Positions 51,420 to 55,914 of a stretch of 64,000 bases of DNA are shown here, in pieces. The notes below the pieces were generated by a model, which worked only from the letters and a program-made list of their open reading frames with translations, ran no database searches and was not told the origin of the DNA. Every line of letters starts with the position of its first letter. Position 1 is the first letter of the stretch. The stretch covers positions 1 through 64,000 of the forward strand of contig JAECUM010000807.1 of the NCBI GenBank assembly GCA_016617855.1, given 5' to 3'. The position numbers were made by a program, and so were the translations under genes. Source of the stretch: Megalonaias nervosa. Taxonomy: Eukaryota; Mollusca; Bivalvia; Unionida; Unionidae.

Positions 51420-54400
51420 CAGTGTGACCCCGCTATAACAAAGTAGTTGGGAGCCATAGAACCCGACTGTGTTATAGACCAAACCGTGTTATAAGTAACC
51501 AGGTCAGTTAGCTGAAGAAAATGATGCATGTACTTGAAAAAATGGGCGGGGGGTGGGGGGGAAGGGGAGGGGGGATAGGAAATTAATGCTGGTGCAAAAA
51601 TACGTACTTCATTGGCACAGTTATCATCTTAAATCGATGCATATTAAATGAGAAATACACCTGTAATGAAAACAGAGAAGGTATTTATAATATTTTACTT
51701 TATTCAGAGAACCATGCATTGGTACATATACTACACATATACTACTGTTTATATATACATGTCTAATGTATAGCAATGAATAAAGTATCAACACCGTGTA
51801 CTCACCCGCGAATCACGTCACATACATTGAATCCACAATACAAGTAATTCCATCGAAACTATGCACACACACAGATTTAAAATATTCAATAATTTTGTCA
51901 CAGTTTAGTGGGGAAAAAAATAGCACAATCACGTAACAAATGATGAAGTACATTTACTTTTCAGTACGTCCCAAGTCGGTAAAAGTTTGCGTTTTAAGTG
52001 CCGTCGGTAGAGTTCGTAAGCATGAACTTTTTTCCTGTAAAAAGGAAACTTTCGCGGCACAGTAAAAGTGTTCCAGTCACGTTGGGAAATGAAACAATCC
52101 ATCAGATTCCATTGATCTTATTTAATTCGATATGACTTCCTTTGAAGAAAGGTTCTTTCTTTTTACTGAAGATTGTAGTCGGCTTTCTTTGATGCACAGT
52201 GCATGCATTATTGAAGTCACCGCTAAAGGACAGCTTTGGAGAACCAAACAAATGCCTGTTTCTTATTGTTGCGGCAACATCAAAAATTTGTATTGCATGA
52301 TTGAGACGGGTGTTTTTTCCCCATTTGCTTAGTACATTTTCATAACAATCGGTGCTTCAAAGGTAATGTTTTCTTTGAAATTTCAGCTACTGTTTTATCT
52401 GGGTACATTTTTTTTAAATGAATTGCCCATCGTATGGTCAATTGTAGTTACAGTTCCTCCCTGCCTATTAAATAGACATATGAGAGCTTTTTTTTTTTTT
52501 TTTTTAATATTTTGTGGTAGTCGAGTGATGCTGCTTTCCACGCATGCATCAGAAATTTAAAGAAAGAGTCAATCGACAATAGAGACGCAGGTGTTCTGGT
52601 CTGATGACAGGGATTACTACACAAAATGTGAATGTTCTGAAGGATTTAATTCTGAGTGAAAAGAAGAGGAATTTTACTTACCATCCACATACAAATGTCA
52701 GTCTATGTAAATATATTAATCACTAGTGAGCGGCCGAAAATCCGACGAAAGATAGATTATGTACTCCGCTACCCAAAATGTAAATTTGAAAAAAAAGCAG
52801 ATATCTCAAAACATACAGTACTCATGCTAGATGTCAGCGTATTAAGATATAACAATGCACTATTAAGATGGTTTGTCAATATGGACAAAGAATTTGTTTA
52901 TGTAACAATAGATAAATTTCAGTGCATTTTATATCAGCTTTGCGGCTTCCTTTCAAGGGGCCTCTGAATTTCTCCACTCCAAACCTATGGTTGTATATAC
53001 AAGTTTAAACAGCCAACGTCACTAATAAAGAAAATAATCGCCAGATGTTATATTTTGCCACCAATAAGGAAAAAAAATCGCAATTTGCGACATTGGCGAA
53101 GCCCTGCGCGATTCCTGAATAAACTTTTTGACGTTATTTTTCGTACTTTTAAAAAGAAAACACTATTTTTTCGTGTATGAGAAAATGCATATAAAATTTC
53201 AGGAGCCAGGCCACGATCATCTTGTATTATTCATACGCAATCTCTTCCCTAAAATGATAATACACTTTTTTTGTTTTTTTCGTACTTTTAAGAAAGAACT
53301 TTTTTTTCGTGTACGAGAAAAAAACATGTATATGAAATTTTGGGAGCCACACCACGACCATGTTATATCCGAATTCATGTTATAACGGAGCGTGCTATAG
53401 CGGGGTCACACTGTACATATATAAAAGAAACCAGAGCAGTTGTTACCTTGACCAAGAGGAATTTTCAACCTATCCATAAATTCATGGGTTAGAGCATCAC
53501 CCAAGCAGGCTGCCCCAGATATTGCAAATTGTAAGCTGGACAGGTCAAACTTCTGTACAACAGGATGTTTGGCCATGAAAAGGACGATAGGAGGAACAAT
53601 AAAGAGGATTGTTATCTGAAAAAGATGAAAATATTAGTCAATAAGAAAGGTCATGAATTACTTGTCAACTCCCCAACTTCTACAGAAATTTGTAAATAGC
53701 ATCAAAACTTAATACTCAACAAAAACTACTGTTTTGTCAATGTATCATAAACACTAAACTGTTAAATGAATTGGACTTGCTGTGAGGTCAGATATGATCA
53801 AATAGTTCACAAAATATAAAAAATGTGATTTTAAAATATAACATTTTTTGGGGTATCTCAAAATATAATAAATTCAATACTTACATAGGAAAAAGAAAAT
53901 ACGCTCTCTATATCTGAAGTCATGAAATTGTAGAAGGAAAATTTCGTATTCTTTGCTTTCTTTGAGTTTTCTATTCTGAAATTTGTTTTGTCTGCTAATG
54001 TATCCTATTGAGCAAATCATTTAAGAAGTCCAAAACTGAAAACCAGAAATGAAAGTTTTTGAACTATAATATGCATTACTAAAAGAGCTCACTTCACGAG
54101 CTGAGCCTTGTTATTATTATTTTTACATAAGATATATTTAGGTTCAGAGATTTAATTTGGAAAAAATATAAGAAAAGAATGAAAATGGATAACATTTTGG
54201 ACCACATTTTTGCATCTTTTCCTTTACAATTTAGAACAATAAGACTGCAGTTAGCTCAATACAGTCAATACCTGTCAAAATATTAACATCTGTCGACTGA
54301 AACAAATGGCATTATAATCAGATTGGTGGAATAAAGGATGTTTACATCATTGAGAGAAAGGATAGAAAGACAGATTCAGTGTGATGAATGATAACTATGA

Positions 54401-55396
54401 TAAACATAATGATTGATTAAATTAAACATTCATTAAATTTAATCACTGATAACTGCAAAATGTAAAACTTCAATGTTGTGTCATTTCATAAATTCAGTAA
54501 GTTGAAGAAATGTTCCAATGTTAGCCCATCAAAGAAGCCTATGTCATTTGAACTTAAATTTTAAGTTTTCATCATATTTTGTCATTCTAGAATTCTTCAC
54601 AAAGAAAACAGTTTTCTTTCTTATGATGTCTGAAATAAATATCTAAAATGAAAGCCATAACTCATCTTTAATATGGAAATTAAATGTGACAGATTTGTTT
54701 CATGTGGATCCTGTAACCATGGAATCTCAAATTCTGCATGGGATTTACAATGGTTTTTAGACAGTCGCAGTGGCTTAGTGGTTAGTGTAATTGACTCATT
54801 ACCAAAAGGGTGCAAGTTCAAATCCTACCATCTGCCCAGATTTACTGCAATTGCCTCACCACTAAACAACCTACTTGTGTTGCTGTGCCTTAAAGCACCA
54901 AACCAAACCAAACTATGGTTTTTATATTTTCATATATCAATTAACTTTAAGTAATAATGTTTGTAATTTGTTGGTGATAAGTAAGGGTGAATGTATAAAG
55001 TGTGGCATTTTAATGAGTGCTACCATTCAACAGACTTTTTAAATGTTTGTAAGATACTGTATTTAACAAATTTTATTTACATAGGTCAATACTAGTCCAT
55101 ATGATCAAAACATCTGGACAAATGTTACCAAAATACATATATTATATGCATATGAATAATACAATACATATGAACAATACATATGAATAATACAATACAT
55201 ATGAATAATACAAAATGTGAGACGGACCTTTTCTTTCTGAAGCGAGGTCAAAAACATCTCAGGCTCAAAGCGGGGCAATGTTATTACAGTACCGCCATCT
55301 TGCAAGGTTCCAAGGAGAATAGGCACCATTCCATATATGTGAAAAAATGGTAAAACGGCTATATTGTTGTCCTCTGGTACTGTACCTAAGGCTGGC
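9343..55396 (-). CDS. 4-coumarate-CoA ligase-like acyl-CoA synthetase (C-terminal seven exons)
   Basis: Seven minus-strand exons join in frame with consistent phases (0, 1, 0, 1, 0, 1 at the junctions) to give about 318 residues of an adenylate-forming enzyme. Visible motifs in order are PFFHIYG (A4), GYGLTE (A5), [15 protein letters not shown] (A6), GWLKTGDIGYV (A7), [14 protein letters not shown] (A8), LPRAYIV (A9) and [11 protein letters not shown] (A10, with the catalytic lysine). Family members activate a carboxylic acid with ATP and transfer it to CoA. The substrate cannot be read here; animal members act on medium or aromatic acids, or on luciferin in beetles. Members are about 540 residues long, so the N-terminal third with the P-loop-like A3 motif is missing and probably lies beyond 64000. 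The product ends in SQL, close to a peroxisomal PTS1 signal. Introns are 1.6 to 12 kb and loaded with transposons. Confidence 0.9.
9468..10139. other. Intron F-G, part next to exon G
   Basis: AT-rich intron sequence. Nothing recognised, and the plus-strand open frame at 9620-9847 has no recognisable features. Confidence 0.5.
10265..11465 (-). pseudogene. hAT-like transposase exon 3 (broken)
   Basis: Acceptor TGTTTCAG at 11466-11473. The exon opens with [20 protein letters not shown] and runs through [20 protein letters not shown]. One frameshift lies near 10913. Near 10640 a frame change and a stop separate KEYVEL from [11 protein letters not shown]. The end is a charged segment ([20 protein letters not shown]) and a stop at 10265. 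ER.FS near the C-terminus is what hAT dimerisation regions show. Confidence 0.6.
11670..12400 (+). mobile_element. 5'-truncated non-LTR retrotransposon with 12-bp target duplication
   Basis: The insert runs from 11682 to 12388 between two identical 12-bp copies of AAACCAAACAAA (11670-11681 and 12389-12400). It carries the C-terminal end of a non-LTR ORF2: [38 protein letters not shown] and [20 protein letters not shown], followed by a shifted frame. The 3' end is a short (TGA)n run. The antisense insertion lies inside intron 2 of the decayed hAT-like gene, its target duplication starting nine bases past the exon 2 donor. Clade is uncertain; the conserved sentence is common in jockey-related elements of aquatic animals. 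Confidence 0.85.
12410..13250 (-). pseudogene. hAT-like transposase exon 2 (broken)
   Basis: Acceptor TTTCTAG at 13251-13257, donor CACAG|GTATGA at 12410/12409. It contains [17 protein letters not shown], then [31 protein letters not shown] and [10 protein letters not shown]. The stretch between MDLHV and LSDLGYKG needs frame changes near 12770 and 12725, so it is a pseudogene. Confidence 0.6.
13683..13848 (-). pseudogene. hAT-like transposase exon 1, BED-type zinc finger
   Basis: Starts at an ATG and encodes a finger-like region with CKKTINL followed by [11 protein letters not shown]. The donor CAAAG|GTAAGA splits a glycine codon that is completed by the next exon, giving SHAKGNKH with the two zinc-binding histidines. 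That reconstituted motif is the main evidence that the 432-bp intron (13251-13682) is real. Confidence 0.6.
13861..14569. repeat. Intron sequence with an unclassified dispersed repeat
   Basis: The part at about 14030-14335 has the wording of a widespread invertebrate repeat (TTTGGTCAACCTCTGTTGAACA, GGCAGCCATATTGGATGAAG), also echoed at 29700-29950. No coding capacity and no ends were resolved. Confidence 0.4.
14570..15060. repeat. Dispersed repeat, family H, copy 1
   Basis: Shares the ordered words TCTTAAACTAAGTAAC, ATTTCCCTA, AACTTACG/AGTAT, AAATCC(T/C)AAATAGT and CAAGTCCAAA with 42050-42270. A poly-A run lies at 14716-14731. No open frame, and the class is unknown. Confidence 0.6.
15242..16805. 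mobile_element. TA-flanked non-autonomous element, 1560 bp
   Basis: TA dinucleotides at 15242-15243 and 16804-16805 flank ends that are imperfect inverted repeats. The left end begins CACCTCTCCCTTGACAACTC and the right end, read inward on the minus strand, begins CACCACTCCCTCTATAACTT; both then reach a GAACTCGCGxAC-like word. A G-run lies at about 15361-15385. No transposase frame remains. The TA duplication fits the Tc1/mariner/pogo group, but the superfamily call is an inference. Confidence 0.65.
17021..17186 (-). CDS. Acyl-CoA synthetase exon F
   Basis: Acceptor AAACACAG at 17187 and above, donor TTGAGG|GTAAGA at 17021/17020. The exon encodes [20 protein letters not shown] then [17 protein letters not shown]. 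This is the start of the mobile C-terminal domain of the family, including the VAPAELE motif after A8 and the A9 region. Phase 0 in, phase 1 out. Confidence 0.95.
17187..17522. other. Intron E-F, part next to exon F
   Basis: AT-rich intron sequence; nothing recognised. Confidence 0.5.
17523..18462. mobile_element. Foldback MITE, family F, copy 2, with internal 40-bp satellite
   Basis: The left edge (TTATAGGCCAAGTCCAACCA) and right edge (GCAGTTTAACTCAACTTGTA) are diverged family F termini. The middle is a 40-bp tandem array of about 20 units, TGATCTGTAATTACATTATG plus CACTGGCAGACAAGTATCCC. Variant units recur as blocks. A unit with GTATGTGTAATCTGTACATG appears near 17720 and 17920, and a three-unit run with TAATTGCATTATGTGCTGGC appears near 17775 and 18173. 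The array has therefore grown by duplication of multi-unit segments. Confidence 0.85.
18463..20804. other. Intron sequence, nothing recognised
   Basis: A less AT-rich patch at about 19130-19740 is open for 77 codons on the minus strand but has no recognisable motif. A second such patch at 20460-20700 is also unassigned. Confidence 0.4.
20805..21345. repeat. Dispersed repeat, family G, copy 2
   Basis: Starts CAGCCATCAAGTTTGGTAAA and repeats in order the words of copy 1 at 6612-7235, including GGGTTCTTCCTTTACTACTC and GGGAAAACTAATGGACAA. It is shorter than copy 1 in the middle. Non-coding. Confidence 0.7.
21346..23194. other. Intron sequence, nothing recognised
   Basis: AT-rich. A few short open frames on both strands have no recognisable motif. 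Confidence 0.4.
23321..24720 (-). mobile_element. 5'-truncated non-LTR retrotransposon
   Basis: Minus-strand RT fragments in two frames. The block at 24359-24720 has [38 protein letters not shown] and the catalytic YADDTTL. The block at 23749-24198 has the thumb and C-terminal region ([20 protein letters not shown]). A stop and a frameshift separate them. The 3' end carries an AATAAAG signal and a TTATAA-rich tail that has become the microsatellite at 23325-23382. The endonuclease domain and 5' part are missing. Confidence 0.85.
23325..23382. repeat. (TAA)n/(TTA)n microsatellite
   Basis: About 11 TAA units followed by several ATT units, making an imperfect palindrome. It is the tail of the adjacent non-LTR element. 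Confidence 0.9.
25216..25845. other. Intron sequence with a three-unit repeat
   Basis: At about 25578-25680 three diverged units of about 32 bp read GGTAATATCTGTAATTTATG plus GTTAATTACAAT. Nothing else recognised. Confidence 0.6.
25846..26027. mobile_element. TA-flanked MITE, 178 bp
   Basis: Bounded by TA at 25846-25847 and 26026-26027. The termini are near-perfect inverted repeats: CAGTGAAACCTGTCTTGAAA on the left, and the complement of TTTCAAGGCAGGTTCTACTG on the right. Internal copies of GAGAGACCA(C/T)CTGTCTTGAG are also seen. TA duplication and a CAGT start fit a Tc1/mariner/pogo-derived MITE. Confidence 0.85.
26028..27559. other. Intron sequence, nothing recognised
   Basis: AT-rich with no supported coding or repeat feature. 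Confidence 0.4.
27560..27751. mobile_element. MITE, family I, copy 1
   Basis: Begins AGGGCTGTTCCATTTAAAAC and ends GTTTACTGGAACAGCCCT, which are inverted complements. CACATTAAAAGTGCCTTCCC and CTGGGTCCCAGG inside correspond to the MITE-like pieces at 56288 and 63507. Confidence 0.75.
27752..29294. other. Intron E-F, part next to exon E
   Basis: A segment at 28740-28860 (AGTGAGGATTCCTGGTCCCTG...GGCATAGGCACCTC) is repeated in diverged form at 29160-29250 (TGAGGATTCCAGGTCCCTG...GGCATAGCTACTTC), suggesting a local duplication. No coding sequence. Confidence 0.45.
29295..29377 (-). CDS. Acyl-CoA synthetase exon E
   Basis: Acceptor TAATTGCAG at 29378 and above, donor TTACAG|GTAATG at 29295/29294. 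The exon completes the glycine codon begun by exon D and encodes [20 protein letters not shown] then IKYKGLQ. It supplies the aspartate of the A7 TGD motif and the A8 hinge region. The match is strong because the motif is continuous across the junction. Confidence 0.95.
29378..30359. repeat. Intron D-E with an unclassified dispersed repeat
   Basis: At 29540-29960 two related segments contain (G/T)GTGGATCAGCATCATTT and TCAAATTCTG(T/C)T(A/G)A(A/G)T. The wording resembles widespread non-coding repeats of marine invertebrates and the segment at 14030-14335. Ends not resolved. Confidence 0.4.
30360..31110. repeat. 64-bp minisatellite
   Basis: The unit is two half-repeats of about 32 bp, CACATTAAGGCATGTTTTCA plus TAGACATTAATCT, and CACATTCCGGCATGGTGTCA plus GACACCCAGCT. 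Five central units are almost identical (about 30491-30850), while the flanks decay into single half-units. The open frame at 30349-30537 is only a reading of the repeat. Confidence 0.9.
31183..31397. mobile_element. Foldback MITE, family F, copy 3
   Basis: Begins TACCATATATACTCATTTAT then AAGT...CCAACTGCAAA and ends ACTTTTGAGTATATGTGGTA, an inverted counterpart. The interior has CTGATCTGCC and GATCTGCCAGTGCAATATG words shared with copies 1, 2 and 4. Confidence 0.75.
31398..32505. other. Intron D-E, nothing recognised
   Basis: AT-rich intron sequence. The plus-strand open frame at 32256-32486 has no recognisable feature. Confidence 0.4.
32509..32628 (-). repeat. Two extra 60-bp copies of the exon D 3' end, each with a splice donor
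   Basis: Downstream of exon D the same 60-bp unit recurs twice, starting GAGAAGGTCACATGTGACAT and ending in CAACAG|GCGAGA (32569/32568, a GC donor) and ATACAG|GTGAGA (32509/32508). No stop codon occurs, and the unit is 20 codons. Using either alternative donor would insert 20 or 40 residues and still join exon E in phase at TG|D. In both copies SDGW has become (S/C)DCW, so the copies no longer carry the exact family motif. The default form presumably uses the first donor. Confidence 0.9.
32629..32773 (-). CDS. Acyl-CoA synthetase exon D
   Basis: Acceptor TTTTTAAG at 32774 and above, donor AAACAG|GTGAGA at 32629/32628, phase 1. It encodes [20 protein letters not shown] then [20 protein letters not shown] and SDGWLKTG, the A6 motif and the first half of A7. 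The last ~57 bases and the donor are the first unit of a three-unit 60-bp repeat, so two more possible ends exist at 32569 and 32509. Confidence 0.93.
32774..33334. other. Intron C-D, part next to exon D
   Basis: A GC-richer patch at about 33030-33250 (GCTGAGCGCCAAGCGAGGCA, TATGACTCGGCCTCCCTC) looks like an inserted repeat, but no ends or class could be recognised. Confidence 0.4.
33632..34678 (-). repeat. 3' LTR of the Gmr1-like element, 1047 bp
   Basis: On the minus strand it starts TGTAATGTGTC at 34678 and ends CCCCTTTACA at 33632, giving the TG...CA boundaries expected of LTRs. The first ~550 bp match the 5' LTR remnant at 38524-39067 with scattered substitutions. The remaining ~500 bp have no partner in the window because the other LTR is truncated. 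Confidence 0.85.
34970..35404 (-). pseudogene. RNase H region of the Gmr1-like element
   Basis: Starts with the tether ([30 protein letters not shown]) and reads [18 protein letters not shown], where the first catalytic aspartate of DASD is replaced by asparagine. [14 protein letters not shown] with the catalytic glutamate follows. The frame is then lost before the last motif, although nearby translated sequence suggests the remainder up to about 34700. Confidence 0.85.
35313..35915 (-). pseudogene. Reverse transcriptase region of the Gmr1-like element
   Basis: Contains [46 protein letters not shown] and the catalytic FMDDLLLAT in place of YxDD. Thumb-region words ([16 protein letters not shown]) follow. 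A stop near 35950 separates it from the upstream leader. A frameshift near 35395 puts the connection to RNase H in another frame. RT copies the element RNA into DNA in cytoplasmic particles. Confidence 0.9.
35976..36455 (-). pseudogene. Integrase C-terminal GPY/F-like module and RT leader
   Basis: The first ~50 residues have [20 protein letters not shown] and [12 protein letters not shown], the GPY/F module at the C-terminus of Gypsy-type integrases. The rest has [19 protein letters not shown] and [17 protein letters not shown], the usual lead-in to Gypsy RT. Having both in one open frame directly shows that integrase runs into RT in this element. Confidence 0.8.
36787..37707 (-). pseudogene. 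Integrase region of the Gmr1-like element
   Basis: Two frames. The first (37354-37707) covers the pre-integrase linker. The second (36787-37338) has an HHCC zinc finger ([11 protein letters not shown] followed by CLSCDKCQR). Catalytic residues of the core are visible in [11 protein letters not shown] and NGLVEHFNG (D, D, E). The usual TDQG is TDQV and the usual QTDG is QCNG here, signs of decay. Integrase inserts the cDNA into the genome. Its position upstream of RT is the notable point. Confidence 0.85.
37726..38520 (-). pseudogene. gag and protease region of the Gmr1-like element
   Basis: The deletion edge reads into a capsid-like helical region ([12 protein letters not shown], then FDKWMKM and [14 protein letters not shown]). 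It resembles the capsid C-terminal domain from which SCAN domains are thought to derive. One stop lies near 38470. A CCHC knuckle ([14 protein letters not shown]) lies at about 38000-38040. The protease active site reads [10 protein letters not shown], a DTGC form rather than the usual DTGA/DTGS. The frame closes at 37726. Gag packages the RNA and the protease cuts the polyprotein; neither can be whole here. Confidence 0.8.
38524..39067 (-). repeat. 5' LTR remnant of the Gmr1-like element
   Basis: Starts TGTAATGTGTCGAATTTTGA on the minus strand. Homology to the other LTR stops at CTTTTCCACACAATCG (38524), where gag-like coding sequence begins at once. The rest of this LTR, the primer-binding site and the start of gag were therefore lost in one internal deletion. 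Confidence 0.85.
39331..39966. other. Intron C-D, nothing recognised
   Basis: AT-rich intron sequence with no supported feature. Confidence 0.4.
39967..41027 (+). mobile_element. Internally deleted hAT element with BED-finger relic, 8-bp target duplication
   Basis: CTCTAAAT occurs at 39967-39974 and 41020-41027. Between them, the left end begins TAGAGCTGTCCTGATTAATT and the right end, read inward, begins TAGTGTTGGGAATCAG. TAGxGxTG ends and an 8-bp duplication are hAT hallmarks, and ATTAATCG-type words near both ends are usual for ZBED-type hATs. The 1045-bp element lacks a transposase catalytic region, so it is a non-autonomous derivative. Confidence 0.85.
40327..40461 (+). pseudogene. BED-type zinc finger remnant of the hAT element
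   Basis: One frame reads [14 protein letters not shown] followed by [11 protein letters not shown], then a stop. The W..F pair and the C-x2-C are the first half of a BED finger as found at the N-terminus of hAT transposases. The two histidines that should follow are lost to a frameshift or deletion. Confidence 0.7.
41028..41631. other. Intron C-D, part next to exon C
   Basis: Nothing recognised. A 93-codon minus-strand open frame (41339-41620) has no start context or motif that supports a gene. Confidence 0.4.
41632..41729 (-). CDS. Acyl-CoA synthetase exon C
   Basis: Acceptor ACTTTACAG at 41730 and above, donor GCCAAG|GTAAAG at 41632/41631. It completes the glycine begun by exon B and reads [15 protein letters not shown] then [23 protein letters not shown] is the A5 motif that contacts the adenylate. 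Phase 1 in, 0 out. Confidence 0.95.
42040..42490. repeat. Dispersed repeat, family H, copy 2
   Basis: Same ordered words as 14570-15060 (GTCTTAAACTAAGTAAC, TTTATTTCCCTAGAAAAC, TGAATTAAATCCCAAATAG). Same orientation, non-coding. Confidence 0.6.
42491..43259. other. Intron B-C, nothing recognised
   Basis: AT-rich intron sequence with no supported feature. Confidence 0.4.
43260..44180 (-). pseudogene. Tyrosine-recombinase (DIRS-like) retroelement remnant
   Basis: Two open pieces about 430 bp apart resemble the start and end of the tyrosine recombinase of DIRS-type retrotransposons. The first (43923-44117) reads [20 protein letters not shown], like the core-binding domain. The second (43279-43494) reads [20 protein letters not shown], like the conserved region before the catalytic tyrosine, and continues to FSTFHWYD. 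The sequence between is frameshifted and full of stops. No reverse transcriptase and no split repeats were found. The call rests on remembered family wording. Confidence 0.55.
44181..44599. other. Intron B-C, possible extension of the DIRS-like remnant
   Basis: Minus-strand frames are badly broken and nothing could be assigned with confidence. Confidence 0.3.
44600..44627. repeat. (TA)n microsatellite
   Basis: TA run that directly abuts the left end of the 2.2-kb TIR element. Confidence 0.9.
44626..46863. mobile_element. TA-flanked TIR element, family P, copy 1 (2234 bp)
   Basis: The left end (44628) reads GTGTGTGACCCTGCTATAAC and the right end (to 46861) reads GTTATAGTGGGGTCACACTG, imperfect inverted repeats. 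Both ends sit in TA repeats. Words such as GGAAACTTTCACGGCACAGT, GTTATTGAAGTCACCGCTAA and TTCTGAAGGATTTAAT match copy 2 (51418-53415) throughout. No transposase was found. Starts of CAGT...CTATAA and TA target duplications fit the pogo/Tc1-mariner group. A separate MITE is nested at 46126-46316. Confidence 0.8.
46126..46316. mobile_element. MITE nested in family P copy 1
   Basis: An insert absent from copy 2, where AAGATGGTTTGTCAATATGG is continuous. Its ends are inverted: CCAGTACTGGATTAAACC on the left and GGATAATCCGGCACTGG on the right. GGTTT appears at both edges as the likely target duplication. The interior contains GGCCCCTAGGC and GGGCCTCTAAAAGG. Confidence 0.75.
46862..46898. repeat. 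(TA)n microsatellite
   Basis: TA run abutting the right end of family P copy 1. Confidence 0.9.
46899..48608. other. Intron B-C, nothing recognised apart from a (GA)n repeat
   Basis: A GA microsatellite lies at about 47961-47982 and short CA runs near 48516. No coding region supported. Confidence 0.45.
48609..48870 (-). pseudogene. hAT transposase dimerisation-domain fragment
   Basis: The minus-strand frame reads [20 protein letters not shown] then [16 protein letters not shown]. LTLPHxNADxER.FS is the core of the hAT C-terminal dimerisation domain. Only this C-terminal piece is present; upstream transposase sequence was not found. The BED-bearing hAT derivative at 39975-41019 is on the opposite strand and is probably unrelated. 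Confidence 0.7.
48871..49479. other. Intron B-C, nothing recognised
   Basis: Includes a short inverted pair (AAGACCTCAACCTGATAT and GGGTGTTGAGGTCTTATT near 49095-49140). No coding feature. Confidence 0.4.
49480..50100 (-). pseudogene. Possible MULE-like transposase fragment
   Basis: In minus-strand frames, a C-x2-C piece ([13 protein letters not shown]) is followed by a [21 protein letters not shown] stretch resembling the 'INxRxVYAMRxxGxG...F' region of animal Mutator-like transposases. Frames are broken between the pieces. The plus-strand open frame 49818-50090 is antisense to this and is not considered a gene. Family call is tentative. Confidence 0.3.
50101..51392. other. Intron B-C with a (GA)n microsatellite
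   Basis: GA repeat at about 50547-50571. The rest is AT-rich with no recognisable feature. Confidence 0.45.
51393..51419. repeat. (TA)n microsatellite
   Basis: TA run that directly abuts the left end of family P copy 2. Confidence 0.9.
51418..53415. mobile_element. TA-flanked TIR element, family P, copy 2 (1994 bp)
   Basis: The left end (51420) reads CAGTGTGACCCCGCTATAAC and the right end (to 53413) reads CTATAGCGGGGTCACACTG, a perfect inverted repeat over the terminal 18-19 bases, with TA on both sides. The interior matches copy 1 from end to end apart from the nested MITE. About 1.1 kb of it (roughly 52010-53110) also matches, inverted, the segment at 58500-59330. Short open frames such as 52132-52332 are shared with copy 1 but contain no recognisable transposase. 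The right end lies only about 30 bp from the exon B splice donor. Confidence 0.85.
53447..53615 (-). CDS. Acyl-CoA synthetase exon B
   Basis: Acceptor TCTTTTTCAG at 53616 and above, donor TCAAG|GTAACA at 53447/53446, phase 1. It encodes [20 protein letters not shown] then [20 protein letters not shown], the family's VPPIVLFLAKHP and SGAAPLG blocks between A4 and A5. Confidence 0.95.
53616..54749. other. Intron A-B, part next to exon B
   Basis: AT-rich intron sequence, no supported feature. Confidence 0.4.
54750..54924 (+). mobile_element. tRNA-derived SINE with 10-bp target duplication
   Basis: ATGGTTTTTA flanks the element at 54750-54759 and 54915-54924. The body starts GACAGTCGCAGTGGCTTAGT with an A box (TGGCTTAGTGGTTAG) at about 54771-54785 and a B box (GTTCAAATCC) at 54816-54825. 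It ends in a CAAAC-rich tail (ACCAAACCAAACCAAAC). Spacing of the two boxes is that of a tRNA gene, so this is a young-looking short retroposon copied by another element's RT. Confidence 0.85.
55140..55216. repeat. AT-rich minisatellite next to the exon A donor
   Basis: About four imperfect units of ACATATGAATAATACAAT end roughly 12 bp from the exon A splice donor. Confidence 0.7.
55228..55396 (-). CDS. Acyl-CoA synthetase exon A (most upstream exon seen)
   Basis: Acceptor TATTTTCAG at 55397 and above, entering at phase 1. It reads [20 protein letters not shown] then [20 protein letters not shown] and [23 protein letters not shown] is A4. The donor GAAAAG|GTCCGT has only the GT and the +5 G of the consensus, so it is weak, although the join to exon B restores the family sequence. 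Confidence 0.93.
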
Positions 55397-55914
55397 CTGA
55401 AAATATTGAAAGAATTTCACTTGCAGACAAAATAATGCAAGAAAGAGAAGAAAAATCCATTCACCCATCCATCTTTCAATTTTATGCTGGATGGTTCAAA
55501 ATTTTATGAAGAGAAAACTTTCGCATAGAACAACAAAGGATTTCAGGAAGTCATTTCCACATATGCCAGAAGCACAATATTTTTATGAATAATTTTGGGT
55601 TTTGTTGGTTCTTTTGGTTGCAACGAAAGCTAAAACTACACTTCAAAATTTTTAAATTTCTTTATCACATAAGAGACTGTCAATCCTGTTCATTGTGTTT
55701 TTAATTTTGTTCATGTAAGAAGTTGCCATTTAACTTCAGGATTCTTGTCATTTCCTTTTCCCCAAGAAAGCAACTAACGAATTGTAAGGTTTATTAAATT
55801 TATTTTCACTCAGGAAGCAACAAATATATCCCAGGATTTCTGTATTTTAAACAGAAAAAAATAAGAAACAACTGTTCGGTTTAAGGAATCAAAAGTTTCC
55901 TCTTCAGATGGGAA
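55397..55914. other. Intron upstream of exon A, nothing recognised
   Basis: The preceding exon, which should carry the A3 SGTTGLPKGV-type motif, was looked for here and up to 64000 and not found. Confidence 0.4.
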
